DNA of 9,496 nucleotides from CAZJCK01 sp964544635 (GCA_964544635.1 CAZJCK010000103.1:1-9496); one strand, 5' to 3'; counted from the first letter of the stretch, positions 1-7,249 are shown. Numbers and translations: made by a program. Notes: generated by a model not told the origin, from the letters alone.

Positions 1-2
1 TT

Positions 3-1964
3 GGAACGCGGTCGGACAGCATACATTTGTATTCCGTGGCCGACCCGGCGAACCCCCGGTACCTGTACGGTTTCAACTGTACGTGTGATCGGCCGATTGT
101 CGAGCTTAGAGACAACCAGCTTTACATCCTGTCGCTGGACCGTCTCATAGTCTACGATATCTCGCCGCTTTCGGGCCCCGATTCCATCTTTACCGATCGA
201 CTCAGCACCTGGTATCCTACGGCTGACATGTGCCTGTATGGTGATTCCCTGTGGATAGCCAACAACGACTTGTTCGTGAGCGATATCGGCAACCCCTGGG
301 AGCCGGTCATTGATCAGCAGGTAAATGTGCCGTATACCGCCAACGATGTGGTGTTTGACGACAGCATGGTGGCAGTCGCGGCACAGATGGACCTCTATCC
401 GACACCATTTTCGGCCCTGGTACTATACGAGAGGCGGCCGGATTCCGGGCTGTCGCTTGTGTCTTCGGATACTATCATCGGGCGATGTAACTACCTTGAT
501 ATGCTGGGGGACAAAGTGTACCTGTCGTGCGGCAAGTCCGGCTTTCAGGTGTGGGATATCTCAGAACCGTCAGCACCGGTGCTTACTGAGTGTGTCGATG
601 TCGAGGATGTCGCCGGACCGGTGATTGTGACCGACGACAGCATCGTAGTCATGGCGGGGGATTTCAGGGACTGGTATGAACCACGATACAATGTCTGCAC
701 CGGCGACAAGGCGCTGTCCATACACAATGACTCGTTTCCGAATCCGGATGTCATACCAGCAGGGGGACTGGTGTTGTATCGCCAGACCGATTCAACCCTT
801 GAGAAGGTTGGCCGGTATCCGGGCGGCGGCGACTTGTTAAACCTGTCATACGACGGCGGCGGCATTGTGGCGATCGCTGATGCCGCCAATCGAGTGCACT
901 TTTTTGACGTGGGTGAAACTGAACTGGGCGCCGGCTGGGATCTCTACCTTCCTGGGACGAATGTTGAAGATGTCGCCCTGTTTGACCAGGCGGTAGTGGT
1001 GGGAACCCAGGACTCCGGGTTAATAGTGTACAGTATGGACAGTATCGGGTCCCAGCGTCTCTCCCAGACAACGCCCACGGCTTCCCTCTATCAGATGGAC
1101 GCATACGAAGACATTGTAGTGGCTGCGAATTGGACCACCACCAGCCTGTATGATTTTAGTTCGCGCGACACCCTTACTGAATTCTGTCGGATCAATGCAT
1201 TGGCTGATCCGGCGGTAGATGCCGCGTATGACGGCCGTTATGTGTACGTCGCCGAGAGGTACGCCGGCCTGAGAGTCTGGGATGTGATCGATCCTGCGAA
1301 TCCCACAGAGGTATACCGCATCGAAGGGTGGATAACTGAGGTCGATGTAGATGGTTCGTATATGGTGACCGCAGGTGATCGTTTACGCGTGTGGGACATT
1401 TCCAACCGAACGGTTCCCCTGTTGCAGGCACAGATCGTATCGCCGGCGCTGGGCAACTTCTGGAGTGTAGAACTATACAATGGCGTTCTCGGTGTAGCAC
1501 AGGCAGACGGAGGATTCCATCTATACGATATCACAGAACCTGGCAATGCAGTCCTGCTCTCAACTATGCCCGCGCCAAGCTGGGTGATCGATGTGGCTTT
1601 GTGGGATGACAAGCTGCTGGCCCTGGATATGAGCCTTTTGCTCTACTTCCAGCTCGATGTCTCAACGGGGATAGTGGATGAGCCATCCGATCGGCTCTCC
1701 CCCGACTCGCCGTTCCTGGTACACACCTATCCCAATCCGTTCAACGACGCTTTGCAGGTGCAACTGACGGTAGCGTCGCGCCTGGAAGTCACCGTCGAGG
1801 TGATCAACGTCCTGGGGCAGGTGGTGGATAATCTGTACACCGGCGAACTGACCGCCGGGGAGCATCGTTTTGAATGGCACGCCGAGGCCTCGAGCGGGGT
1901 GTATTTCGTGCGGGTGACGGGCGACGATGCTGTCGTGTCGCGGAAGGTGATGTATTTGAAGTAG
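3..1964 (+). CDS. Secreted LVIVD-repeat beta-propeller protein with T9SS type A sorting domain (5' partial)
   Basis: The reading frame is open from base 3 through to TAG at 1962-1964, so the true start lies upstream. A TTG at 27 sits inside a repeat strand (IHLYSVADPANP) and is not a credible start. At least 653 residues remain. Numbering from that TTG, the body is a series of LVIVD-like propeller blades ending in 'x-V-x-D-I-S-x-P-x-x-P' strands, for example near residues 40-52, 82-93, 172-185, 414-427, 452-463 and 496-507. Residues about 565-645 form a type A Por-secretion C-terminal domain: YPNPFN at 568-573, then 'INVLGQVV', 'AGEHRFEW', 'SSGVYFVRV' and a final basic 'SRKVMYLK'. In known T9SS organisms such tails direct export across the outer membrane and are cleaved there. 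The protein is therefore probably extracellular or surface-attached. Blades of this kind mediate protein or ligand binding; no catalytic motif is visible. The family assignment is strong, the substrate unknown. Confidence 0.88.
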   Translation, partial: GTRSDSIHLYSVADPANPRYLYGFNCTCDRPIVELRDNQLYILSLDRLIVYDISPLSGPDSIFTDRLSTWYPTADMCLYGDSLWIANNDLFVSDIGNPWEPVIDQQVNVPYTANDVVFDDSMVAVAAQMDLYPTPFSALVLYERRPDSGLSLVSSDTIIGRCNYLDMLGDKVYLSCGKSGFQVWDISEPSAPVLTECVDVEDVAGPVIVTDDSIVVMAGDFRDWYEPRYNVCTGDKALSIHNDSFPNPDVIPAGGLVLYRQTDSTLEKVGRYPGGGDLLNLSYDGGGIVAIADAANRVHFFDVGETELGAGWDLYLPGTNVEDVALFDQAVVVGTQDSGLIVYSMDSIGSQRLSQTTPTASLYQMDAYEDIVVAANWTTTSLYDFSSRDTLTEFCRINALADPAVDAAYDGRYVYVAERYAGLRVWDVIDPANPTEVYRIEGWITEVDVDGSYMVTAGDRLRVWDISNRTVPLLQAQIVSPALGNFWSVELYNGVLGVAQADGGFHLYDITEPGNAVLLSTMPAPSWVIDVALWDDKLLALDMSLLLYFQLDVSTGIVDEPSDRLSPDSPFLVHTYPNPFNDALQVQLTVASRLEVTVEVINVLGQVVDNLYTGELTAGEHRFEWHAEASSGVYFVRVTGDDAVVSRKVMYLK

Positions 1965-1975
1965 CGGAGATTCCC

Positions 1976-2002
1976 GGCCGGCCAGGCAACGCCTGGTCGG
2001 CC
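1976..2002 (+). terminator. Strong hairpin after the propeller gene
   Basis: A 12-bp stem (1976-1987 with 1991-2002, one G-U pair) closes a 3-nt AAC loop, 11 nt past the TAG. It fits a transcription terminator or 3'-end stabiliser, but it lacks a U-tract, so intrinsic termination is not certain. It could also belong to the dispersed palindromes of this region. Confidence 0.55.
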
Positions 2003-2020
2003 AGCCTCGATATGCTTAGG

Positions 2021-2047
2021 TGGATTCTGGCCTTCGCCAGAATGACG
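2021..2047 (-). repeat. Dispersed palindromic repeat, copy 1 (reverse orientation)
   Basis: ATTCTGGC-CTTC-GCCAGAAT is a perfect 8-bp stem with a 4-nt loop (2024-2043), flanked by TGG and GACG. Read on the minus strand it follows the pattern CGTCATTC..GCGAAGGC..GAATCCA, which is matched by elements at 7711-7759, 9348-9374 and 9453-9476. It is non-coding. Such 'CGTCATTCC..GGAATCCA' palindromes are common dispersed intergenic repeats in many bacteria. Confidence 0.7.
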
Positions 2048-2153
2048 CGCGGGGGGCCGGCTCCCGGGGGGTTGAAAATCAAAAATTGGGGGATTTGTGA
2101 ATCATTTATGGTTACATTCGATCATATAGGTAGAGCATGAAGGAAGGAATAGT

Positions 2154-2474
2154 ATGCTGAATGTAACTGATAAGGCCAGTGAGCAGCTCAGTAAGCTGCT
2201 GGCCGAGCAGCCGCGAAACGGCAAGCACTTGATCCTCTATTTCCAAGGGTATGGCTGAAGCGGCCCCTCTTTGGGGATGGCTCTGGATGAGTCAACGGAT
2301 GGCCTGGTGAAACTGGAATCGAACGGCGTGACTGCCTGGATTGAGCCTAAGCTGAAAGAAGCGGTCGGGCAGCTTGGCGATATTTCGATTGATTTTGTGG
2401 AACGAGAATTTGGCCCCAGCGGCTACTCGATACATGTGGGAAGTTGTGGTGACTGCGGTGAAGGGTGCGGGTGA
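2154..2474 (+). CDS. HesB/IscA-like selenoprotein (UGA codon 35 read as selenocysteine)
   Basis: Translation from ATG 2154, preceded by a purine-rich SD (AAGGAAGGAA at 2140-2149), runs 34 codons to an in-frame TGA at 2256-2258. It then continues in the same frame to TGA at 2472-2474, giving 106 residues with U35. Both halves belong to one HesB/IscA (A-type Fe-S carrier fold) protein. 'QGYGU-SGPSLGMALDE' aligns with 'TSGCSGMAYVLEF' around Cys35 of E. coli IscA, so the UGA falls exactly on the cluster-ligand cysteine. The second half carries 'ISIDFVEREFGPSGY' and a Cys-rich tail (C98, C101, C105) in the place of the IscA CGC motif. HesB-like selenoproteins are known in other bacteria. A normal stop-reading gene finder would report only a 67-aa fragment from an internal TTG at 2271. 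A nonsense mutation is the alternative, but position and conservation on both sides argue against it. The gene is monocistronic, ending in the terminator at 2500-2533. A role in Fe-S or redox metabolism is inferred from the family. Confidence 0.85.
2278..2294 (+). promoter_or_regulatory. Candidate bacterial SECIS hairpin
   Basis: In the mRNA, UGGCUC-UGGAU-GAGUCA forms a 6-bp stem (one G-U pair) with a 5-nt loop holding G at loop positions 2 and 3. The loop starts 25 nt after the UGA at 2256-2258. Bacterial SECIS elements lie within the coding region just past the UGA and usually have a small apical loop with a guanine in its first two positions, so this fits by spacing and loop. A competing hairpin, CCCC-UCUUU-GGGG (2264-2276), is closer to the UGA and has no loop G. 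Which one forms is not decided by eye. Confidence 0.5.
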
Positions 2475-2499
2475 GTGCCCGGCAGTCTCCCCTCTGTTG

Positions 2500-2533
2500 A
2501 GACCCGGCAACGGTGCGTTGTCGGGTCTTTTTT
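2500..2533 (+). terminator. Intrinsic terminator of the HesB-like gene
   Basis: A 13-bp stem (AGACCCGGCAACG at 2500-2512 with CGTTGTCGGGTCT at 2516-2528, one G-U pair) with GTG loop is followed by a run of T ending at 2533. This is a canonical Rho-independent terminator 25 nt past the stop. An overlapping weak pairing (GTCTC 2485-2489 with GAGAC 2499-2503) is mutually exclusive with the base of the stem. Confidence 0.92.
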
Positions 2534-2604
2534 GTGGACCGAAGGATCTTCGGCTAAAGTTGCTCGACGCGGGTATTATTGTCATCATATTTGGCCAGTT
2601 TCTC

Positions 2605-2633
2605 TTGACATCTTCGTTACGGGCATGTATATA
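2605..2633 (+). promoter_or_regulatory. Sigma70-type promoter for gdhA
   Basis: TTGACA (2605-2610), a 17-bp spacer, then TATATA (2628-2633). Transcription would start near 2640, leaving a leader of about 105 nt before the gdhA ATG. The -10 lies within a perfect 12-bp palindrome, ATGTATATACAT (2625-2636). A second TTGACA at 2712-2717 has no -10 at proper distance. Confidence 0.75.
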
Positions 2634-2641
2634 CATCGCCA

Positions 2642-2657
2642 TGTGAAATTATTCACG
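2642..2657 (+). promoter_or_regulatory. CRP/FNR-family-like operator just downstream of the gdhA start point
   Basis: TGTGA-AATTAT-TCACG matches the CRP consensus TGTGA-N6-TCACA at nine of ten half-site bases. It lies immediately after the predicted transcription start, a place where a bound regulator would normally repress. It could also form a small RNA hairpin (GTGAA-ATTA... TTCAC). Which regulator binds is unknown. Confidence 0.45.
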
Positions 2658-2744
2658 ACCGAAATCCTGGGGAGGCTTTCGATCCGCCCCAACTGGTTTT
2701 TGGCATTTTTATTGACAATTTGGCGGTAACAAAGGAGAGAGTGC

Positions 2745-4085
2745 ATGTCAAGTTTCGTTGACAGCTTCATGGCTGATCTGAAGGCCAAGCACCCGGCGCA
2801 GCCGGAGTTCCATCAGGCGGTCCACGAGGTGGTGGAATCGCTGGTTCCGGTGCTGGACAAGCACCCAGAGTACAAAGAAGCCAAGATCCTGGAACGGATC
2901 GTGGAGCCGGAACGCGTCATCCTGTTTCGGGTACCGTGGGTTGACGATCAGGGTCGGGTTCAGGTCAACCGTGCTTTCCGTGTCGAGTTCAACTCGGCGA
3001 TCGGACCGTACAAGGGCGGCTTGCGTTTCCATCCCTCGGTAAACCTGGGCATTCTGAAGTTTCTCGGTTTCGAGCAGGTCTTCAAGAACAGCCTGACAAC
3101 GCTGCCGATGGGCGGCGGCAAAGGTGGTTCGGACTTCGACCCCAAGGGGAAGTCTGACAATGAAGTGATGGCGTTTTGCCAGTCGTTCATGAGCGAGCTG
3201 TTCCGCCATATCGGCCCGAATACCGACGTGCCGGCGGGTGATATCGGCGTTGGCGGTCGTGAAATCGGTTTCCTGTTCGGCCAGTACAAGAGGCTGCGCA
3301 ACGCCTTTGAGGGCGTGCTGACCGGTAAAGGCCTCAACTGGGGCGGCAGCCTGATCCGTCCGGAAGCAACCGGTTACGGCGCTGTGTACTTCGCCGAAGA
3401 GATGTTAAAGACGCGCGGCGAATCGTTCGACGGCAAGCGGGTGTCGGTCTCCGGTTCGGGTAATGTGGCCCAGTACGCCACTGAGAAGGTCAACGAGCTG
3501 GGCGGCAAGGTCGTGACCCTGTCCGATTCGTCGGGTTACATCGTCGACAACGACGGTATCTCCGGTGAGAAGTGGGACTTCGTGATGGACCTGAAGAATG
3601 TCCGTCGCGGTCGCATCAAAGAATACGCCGACAAGTTCAAGTGCGAGTACCACGAGGGTACCGGCTTGTGGAGTGTACCGTGCGAGGTGGCTCTCCCCTG
3701 CGCCACCCAGAACGAGCTGAACGGCGACGATGCCAAGACGCTGTTGGGCAACGGTTGTTATGTGGTCAGTGAAGGCGCCAACATGCCGAGTACGCCGGAA
3801 GCGGTGGAGCTCTTCGTTGAGAAGAAGATCCTGTTCGGTCCGGGCAAGGCGGCCAACGCCGGCGGCGTGGCGGTGTCGGGTCTCGAGATGACCCAGAACA
3901 GCATGCGTCTGGGCTGGTCTCGTGAAGAGGTCGATGACCGTCTCCACACCATCATGAAGAGCATCCATACCGCCTGCATCGAGGCATCGGAGCAGTACAA
4001 CACGCCGGGCAATTATGTCAACGGCGCCAATATTGCGGGCTTCATTAAAGTTGCCAACGCGATGATGGATCAGGGTGTTGTCTGA
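2745..4085 (+). CDS. gdhA: Glutamate dehydrogenase, hexameric NADP-type
   Basis: Interconverts 2-oxoglutarate plus ammonium and glutamate using a nicotinamide cofactor, in the cytoplasm. At 446 residues it has the length of the roughly 450-aa hexameric bacterial enzymes (E. coli GdhA is 447). Visible motifs: 'GPYKGGLRFH' at 87-96 (substrate Lys90), Lys114, 'LPMGGGKGGSDFDPKGKSD' at 120-138 with catalytic Lys126, 'DVPAGDIGVG' at 161-170 with catalytic Asp166, the Rossmann loop 'GSGNVA' at 237-242, and 'SEGANMPST' at 342-350. The 'LSDSSG' stretch after the second Rossmann strand (259-264) resembles NADP-specific members, so an assimilatory role is likely; cofactor choice is an inference. The start is fixed by AAAGGAGAGA at 2731-2740, 4 nt before ATG. 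The gene is a single unit with its own promoter (2605-2633), a CRP-like operator and a downstream hairpin (4114-4141). No truncation or odd residues are seen. Confidence 0.97.
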   Translation: MSSFVDSFMADLKAKHPAQPEFHQAVHEVVESLVPVLDKHPEYKEAKILERIVEPERVILFRVPWVDDQGRVQVNRAFRVEFNSAIGPYKGGLRFHPSVNLGILKFLGFEQVFKNSLTTLPMGGGKGGSDFDPKGKSDNEVMAFCQSFMSELFRHIGPNTDVPAGDIGVGGREIGFLFGQYKRLRNAFEGVLTGKGLNWGGSLIRPEATGYGAVYFAEEMLKTRGESFDGKRVSVSGSGNVAQYATEKVNELGGKVVTLSDSSGYIVDNDGISGEKWDFVMDLKNVRRGRIKEYADKFKCEYHEGTGLWSVPCEVALPCATQNELNGDDAKTLLGNGCYVVSEGANMPSTPEAVELFVEKKILFGPGKAANAGGVAVSGLEMTQNSMRLGWSREEVDDRLHTIMKSIHTACIEASEQYNTPGNYVNGANIAGFIKVANAMMDQGVV

Positions 4086-4113
4086 TATCTGTTCTTCCAT
4101 ATAGATGAGAATT

Positions 4114-4141
4114 GGGCGGGCCGTTTGTGGACGGTCCGCCC
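4114..4141 (+). terminator. Hairpin terminator of gdhA
   Basis: An 11-bp stem (GGGCGGGCCGT 4114-4124 with ACGGTCCGCCC 4131-4141, one G-U) and a 6-nt loop, 28 nt past the gdhA stop, is followed by the modest T-rich GTTCTTAT. It is likely the end of the gdhA transcript. Confidence 0.75.
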
Positions 4142-4191
4142 GTTCTTATAGCCTCACGTGCAGGGTGGGATAGCGCAATCGGGCAGAACTC

Positions 4192-4214
4192 GGGCAGACG
4201 AGGACGTCTGCCGC
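4192..4214 (-). repeat. GGCAGACG palindrome, copy A
   Basis: GGCAGACG-AGGA-CGTCTGCC (4193-4212) is a perfect 8-bp stem. The reverse complement of 4192-4214 matches 7466-7488 at 22 of 23 positions, so this is a dispersed palindromic element present twice in the window in opposite orientation. Here it has no U-tract on either side. The preceding bases hold a short direct repeat, TCGGGCAGA at 4179-4187 shortly before the same nine bases at 4190-4198. Confidence 0.65.
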
Positions 4215-4240
4215 GCACAAGCCCGAAAAGACGCTTAAAG

Positions 4241-4268
4241 TTGACTGATGGGCGCATGGCCGTATATT
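4241..4268 (+). promoter_or_regulatory. Promoter of the REC-REC-ATP-grasp gene
   Basis: TTGACT (4241-4246), a 16-bp spacer, TATATT (4263-4268). Transcription would start near 4275, leaving only about 10 nt before ATG 4286, or practically none before GTG 4277. No Shine-Dalgarno sequence is visible, so the mRNA may be leaderless or nearly so. Confidence 0.6.
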
Positions 4269-4285
4269 GACGGCTGGTGTACAAT

Positions 4286-7249
4286 ATGAATGAGAAGAAA
4301 CCAATAGCGGCCTTTCCGGACTACGAGTCGAAATTCCTGAAATTCGACGCGTTGATGCAGTTTCGAGTCAAGCATATCCTGCTGGTTTCGAGCCTGTATG
4401 ATTCGTTTATCCTCGAAGAGGACGGTCAGCTCACTGACCTTATATACAACGAATACCTGGAGTTGAACCTGACGATCACGCCGCACGTCAAGCGAGCCTC
4501 CAACGCCGCCCAGGCGCTCTCGATTCTCGAGACGCAGAACATCGACCTGGTTATCATCTTCAAGCGGGTATCGGATATCGACGTGGTGGCGTTTGCCGAC
4601 AAGGTCAAGACCAAGCGCCCCAACATGCCGGTGGTGCTCCTGGCGTATCATGAGCGCGAGCTGGCGATGACGCAGACAGAGCAGTTTCGCAAGGCGATCG
4701 ACCGGGTGTTTGTCTGGACCGGCGATGTCAAGATCCTGCTGGCGATCATTAAGCTGGTCGAGGATGATTTCAATGTCGATATGGACACCCGCCTTGTCGG
4801 CGTGCGGGTGATCATCCTGGTCGAAGATTCGGTCAAGTTTTACTCGGCATATCTGCCGATGCTGTACACCGAGATCATGCTCCAGACGCGGGCGGTGATG
4901 TCGGAGGGGTTGAACCTGACCGACAAGCTGCTGCGGATGCGGGCGCGCCCCAAGATTCTCCTGGCAACCAATTATGAAGAAGCGGCCGAGCTGGTCGAGA
5001 AGTACCAGCGGTATTTGCTGGCCCTGGTGTCGGATTTTCGGTTCTCGATCGAGGGTCGGGAGGATGACGAAGCGGGTGTGAAGCTGGTGCAGAAGGTGCG
5101 CTCGCAATACCCGGATATACCGGTGCTGATGCAGTCGTCGGATCCGAAAAACAATGACGTCGCTGAAGAGAATGATACCGGCTTCCTGTACAAGCGATCG
5201 CGGACGCTCTACATGGATTTGCAGAGTTTCATCATGGAGCATTTTGGGTTCGGTGACTTCGTATTCCAGATGCCGGATGGGAGCGAGATCGGGCGGGCAA
5301 CCGATTTCCGGAGCATGGAGCAGTGCCTGGAGTGGGTCGATGCCGAATCGCTGATGTACCATGCGCGTCGCAACCACTTCTCGAACTGGGCGATGGCCCG
5401 TACCGAATTCGACCTGGCGACACGACTGCGGCCGCGCAAGGTTTCGGAGTTTGAGGGGGTTGAAGCAATCCGGTCGCACCTGATCGATTCTTTCAGGAAG
5501 TTCCGACACGAGAAGCAGCTTGGTGTGATCACCGACTTTTCGCGGGCGCAATTCGACCTCCAGAGCGATTTCGTACGCATCGGTGGCGGCTCGATTGGCG
5601 GCAAGGGACGCGGCCTGGCGTTTATTAACGCGATCCTGAGCAAGTATCAACTGGAGGACCAGTTTGATGATGCGCGGGTAGCTATACCGTTTTCGGCGAT
5701 AATCGGTACCGACGTGTTCGACGATTTTCTCGAATTGAACAACCTGCGTCAGTTTGCACTCGCTCCGCATAGCGATGCCGAGATTGCACAGCGCTTTCGT
5801 GACGCCTACCTCCCCCCCGCGATTGTCGAGGATCTGCGGGCGCTGCTGGCGGTCGTCGATTATCCGCTGGCGGTGCGGTCGTCGTCAATGCTCGAGGATT
5901 CGCACCTGCAACCGTTCGCGGGCGTGTACGAAACGTTCATGCTTTCGAACAATCATTCGCACATCGACATCCGGTTGAGCCAGCTGGAACTGGCCATCAA
6001 GCTGGTGTATGCCTCGACGTATTTCGAAGGCACGCGTATCTTCCACGAGATGTCGGGGAACCGCCTCGAAGACGAAAAGATGGCGGTGATCATTCAGCGG
6101 GCAGTGGGGAATTCTTACAAGGATATCTTCTACCCGCACTTCTCGGGAGTGGCGTTGTCGTATAACTACTACTCGCTTGATGGCGTGAAGCCGGAAGAGG
6201 GCGTGGTTTACGTCGCGCTGGGAATGGGCAAGACCATTGTCGAGGGGATGGAGTGTTTGCGTTTCACCCCGAGCCGTCCGAATCAACTCCCGCAAATGTC
6301 GACGGTTGATGATACCCTGGACAATGCCCAGCATGATTTCTTTGCGATCGACCTGTCGAATCCGGGGGCCGAGCCGAGTTTCGAGGGTGACAAGGGATTG
6401 ATCAAGCTGCCGGTGAGTCGGGCGATGGAAGATGGAGCGCTTGATATGCTGGCGTCGACCTATTCGCACCAGAATCATCGCATCTACGACGGGACAGCGC
6501 GCGAGGGGACGCCGGTGATAACGTTTGCGCCCATCCTCAAGCACAAACGCTTCCCCCTCATTCCGATCGTCGAGTTGCTCCTTAAGCTGGGCAGCCAGGG
6601 TATGAACTGCCCGGTCGAGATCGAGTTTGCGGTTGATCTCGATGACAAGCCGGAGACACAGCGCGGTTTTTATTTCCTGCAGATCCGTCCGATGGCGAAA
6701 GAAACGACGACTGAACTGGTGTCGCTGGACGATGTCGACGAAGAGCGGGTAATTCTGCACAGCCGTCAGACCCTCGGCAACATGCGTCTCGAGGCGATAC
6801 AGGATATCGTGGTGGTGCCGCCGGATACGTTTGACCGGGGACGCACCATGGTGATTGCCGAGCAGATCGGAAAGATCAACAAGAAGCTGGTGCAGCAGGA
6901 GCGGCCATACCTGTTGATCGGGCCGGGGCGCTGGGGAACGCAGGAGCGGTGGCTGGGGATCCCGGTGAAGTGGGACCAGATACAGGGTGCGCGGGTGATT
7001 GTCGAGGTGGCCAATGATCAGATGGCGGTCGATCCGTCGTTTGGCACCCACTTTTTTGCGAACTTGACAGCATTTCATGTCGGGTACTTTACGGTGAACG
7101 AGACGATTGGGAACGGCGCGGTTGATTGGGACTGGTTTAAGAAGCAGCGGACAGAGACCGAAGAATACTATGTGAAGCATATTCATCTGGAAAATCCGCT
7201 GGATATTCGGATAGACGGTCGGAGTGGCAACGGGGTGGTGCTGGGGTAG
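4286..7249 (+). CDS. Tandem receiver-domain / PPDK-type ATP-grasp (PEP/pyruvate-binding) fusion protein
   Basis: 987 residues from ATG 4286; GTG 4277 would add three. Residues about 30-160 form a receiver-like fold lacking the acidic pair, the phospho-acceptor Asp and the Lys, so it is degenerate. Residues about 172-322 form a second receiver with apparently complete chemistry: E180/D181 (LVEDS), D250 (LVSDFRF), S284/S285 and K303 (LYKRS). A linker of about 110 residues leads to a PPDK N-terminal (ATP-grasp) domain, about 430-805: 'GGGSIGGKGRGLAF' at 433-446 (Lys440, equivalent to PPDK K22), 'LAVRSSSMLED' at 528-538 (Arg531, R92), 'EIEF' at 778-781, and 'LQIRPM' at 798-803 (Q799, R801). The 'GGxTSHAA' histidine swivel domain and the PEP/pyruvate TIM barrel of PPDK and PEP synthase are absent. 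The last about 160 residues (GPGRWGT at 879-885, PSFGTHFF at 917-924) are a domain I do not recognise. Proteins of this kind are usually annotated only as PEP/pyruvate-binding. It may phosphorylate a substrate or partner under receiver control; this is inferred. Confidence 0.88.
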   Translation: MNEKKPIAAFPDYESKFLKFDALMQFRVKHILLVSSLYDSFILEEDGQLTDLIYNEYLELNLTITPHVKRASNAAQALSILETQNIDLVIIFKRVSDIDVVAFADKVKTKRPNMPVVLLAYHERELAMTQTEQFRKAIDRVFVWTGDVKILLAIIKLVEDDFNVDMDTRLVGVRVIILVEDSVKFYSAYLPMLYTEIMLQTRAVMSEGLNLTDKLLRMRARPKILLATNYEEAAELVEKYQRYLLALVSDFRFSIEGREDDEAGVKLVQKVRSQYPDIPVLMQSSDPKNNDVAEENDTGFLYKRSRTLYMDLQSFIMEHFGFGDFVFQMPDGSEIGRATDFRSMEQCLEWVDAESLMYHARRNHFSNWAMARTEFDLATRLRPRKVSEFEGVEAIRSHLIDSFRKFRHEKQLGVITDFSRAQFDLQSDFVRIGGGSIGGKGRGLAFINAILSKYQLEDQFDDARVAIPFSAIIGTDVFDDFLELNNLRQFALAPHSDAEIAQRFRDAYLPPAIVEDLRALLAVVDYPLAVRSSSMLEDSHLQPFAGVYETFMLSNNHSHIDIRLSQLELAIKLVYASTYFEGTRIFHEMSGNRLEDEKMAVIIQRAVGNSYKDIFYPHFSGVALSYNYYSLDGVKPEEGVVYVALGMGKTIVEGMECLRFTPSRPNQLPQMSTVDDTLDNAQHDFFAIDLSNPGAEPSFEGDKGLIKLPVSRAMEDGALDMLASTYSHQNHRIYDGTAREGTPVITFAPILKHKRFPLIPIVELLLKLGSQGMNCPVEIEFAVDLDDKPETQRGFYFLQIRPMAKETTTELVSLDDVDEERVILHSRQTLGNMRLEAIQDIVVVPPDTFDRGRTMVIAEQIGKINKKLVQQERPYLLIGPGRWGTQERWLGIPVKWDQIQGARVIVEVANDQMAVDPSFGTHFFANLTAFHVGYFTVNETIGNGAVDWDWFKKQRTETEEYYVKHIHLENPLDIRIDGRSGNGVVLG

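Noticed and set aside
2271..2474. A separate 67-aa gene starting at TTG 2271
   Set aside because: It is the second half of the HesB-like protein; there is no SD before 2271, and the same frame continues upstream through UGA 2256-2258 into the matching N-terminal half.
2154..2474. HesB-like gene as a pseudogene with a nonsense mutation
   Set aside because: The UGA falls exactly on the known Cys/Sec position, no other lesion is present, and a SECIS-like hairpin lies at a suitable distance.
2712..2717. TTGACA close to the gdhA start as promoter
   Set aside because: The -10 position would fall on the ribosome binding site and start codon; the pair at 2605/2628 is far better placed.
3405..4100. 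231-codon minus-strand frame opposite gdhA
   Set aside because: Shadow of a fully conserved gdhA; no family features.
4235..5770. Long minus-strand open frame (511 codons) opposite the ATP-grasp gene
   Set aside because: It is antisense to a gene with clear domains, is rich in Arg/His/Leu as expected of a shadow frame, and shows no recognisable domain.
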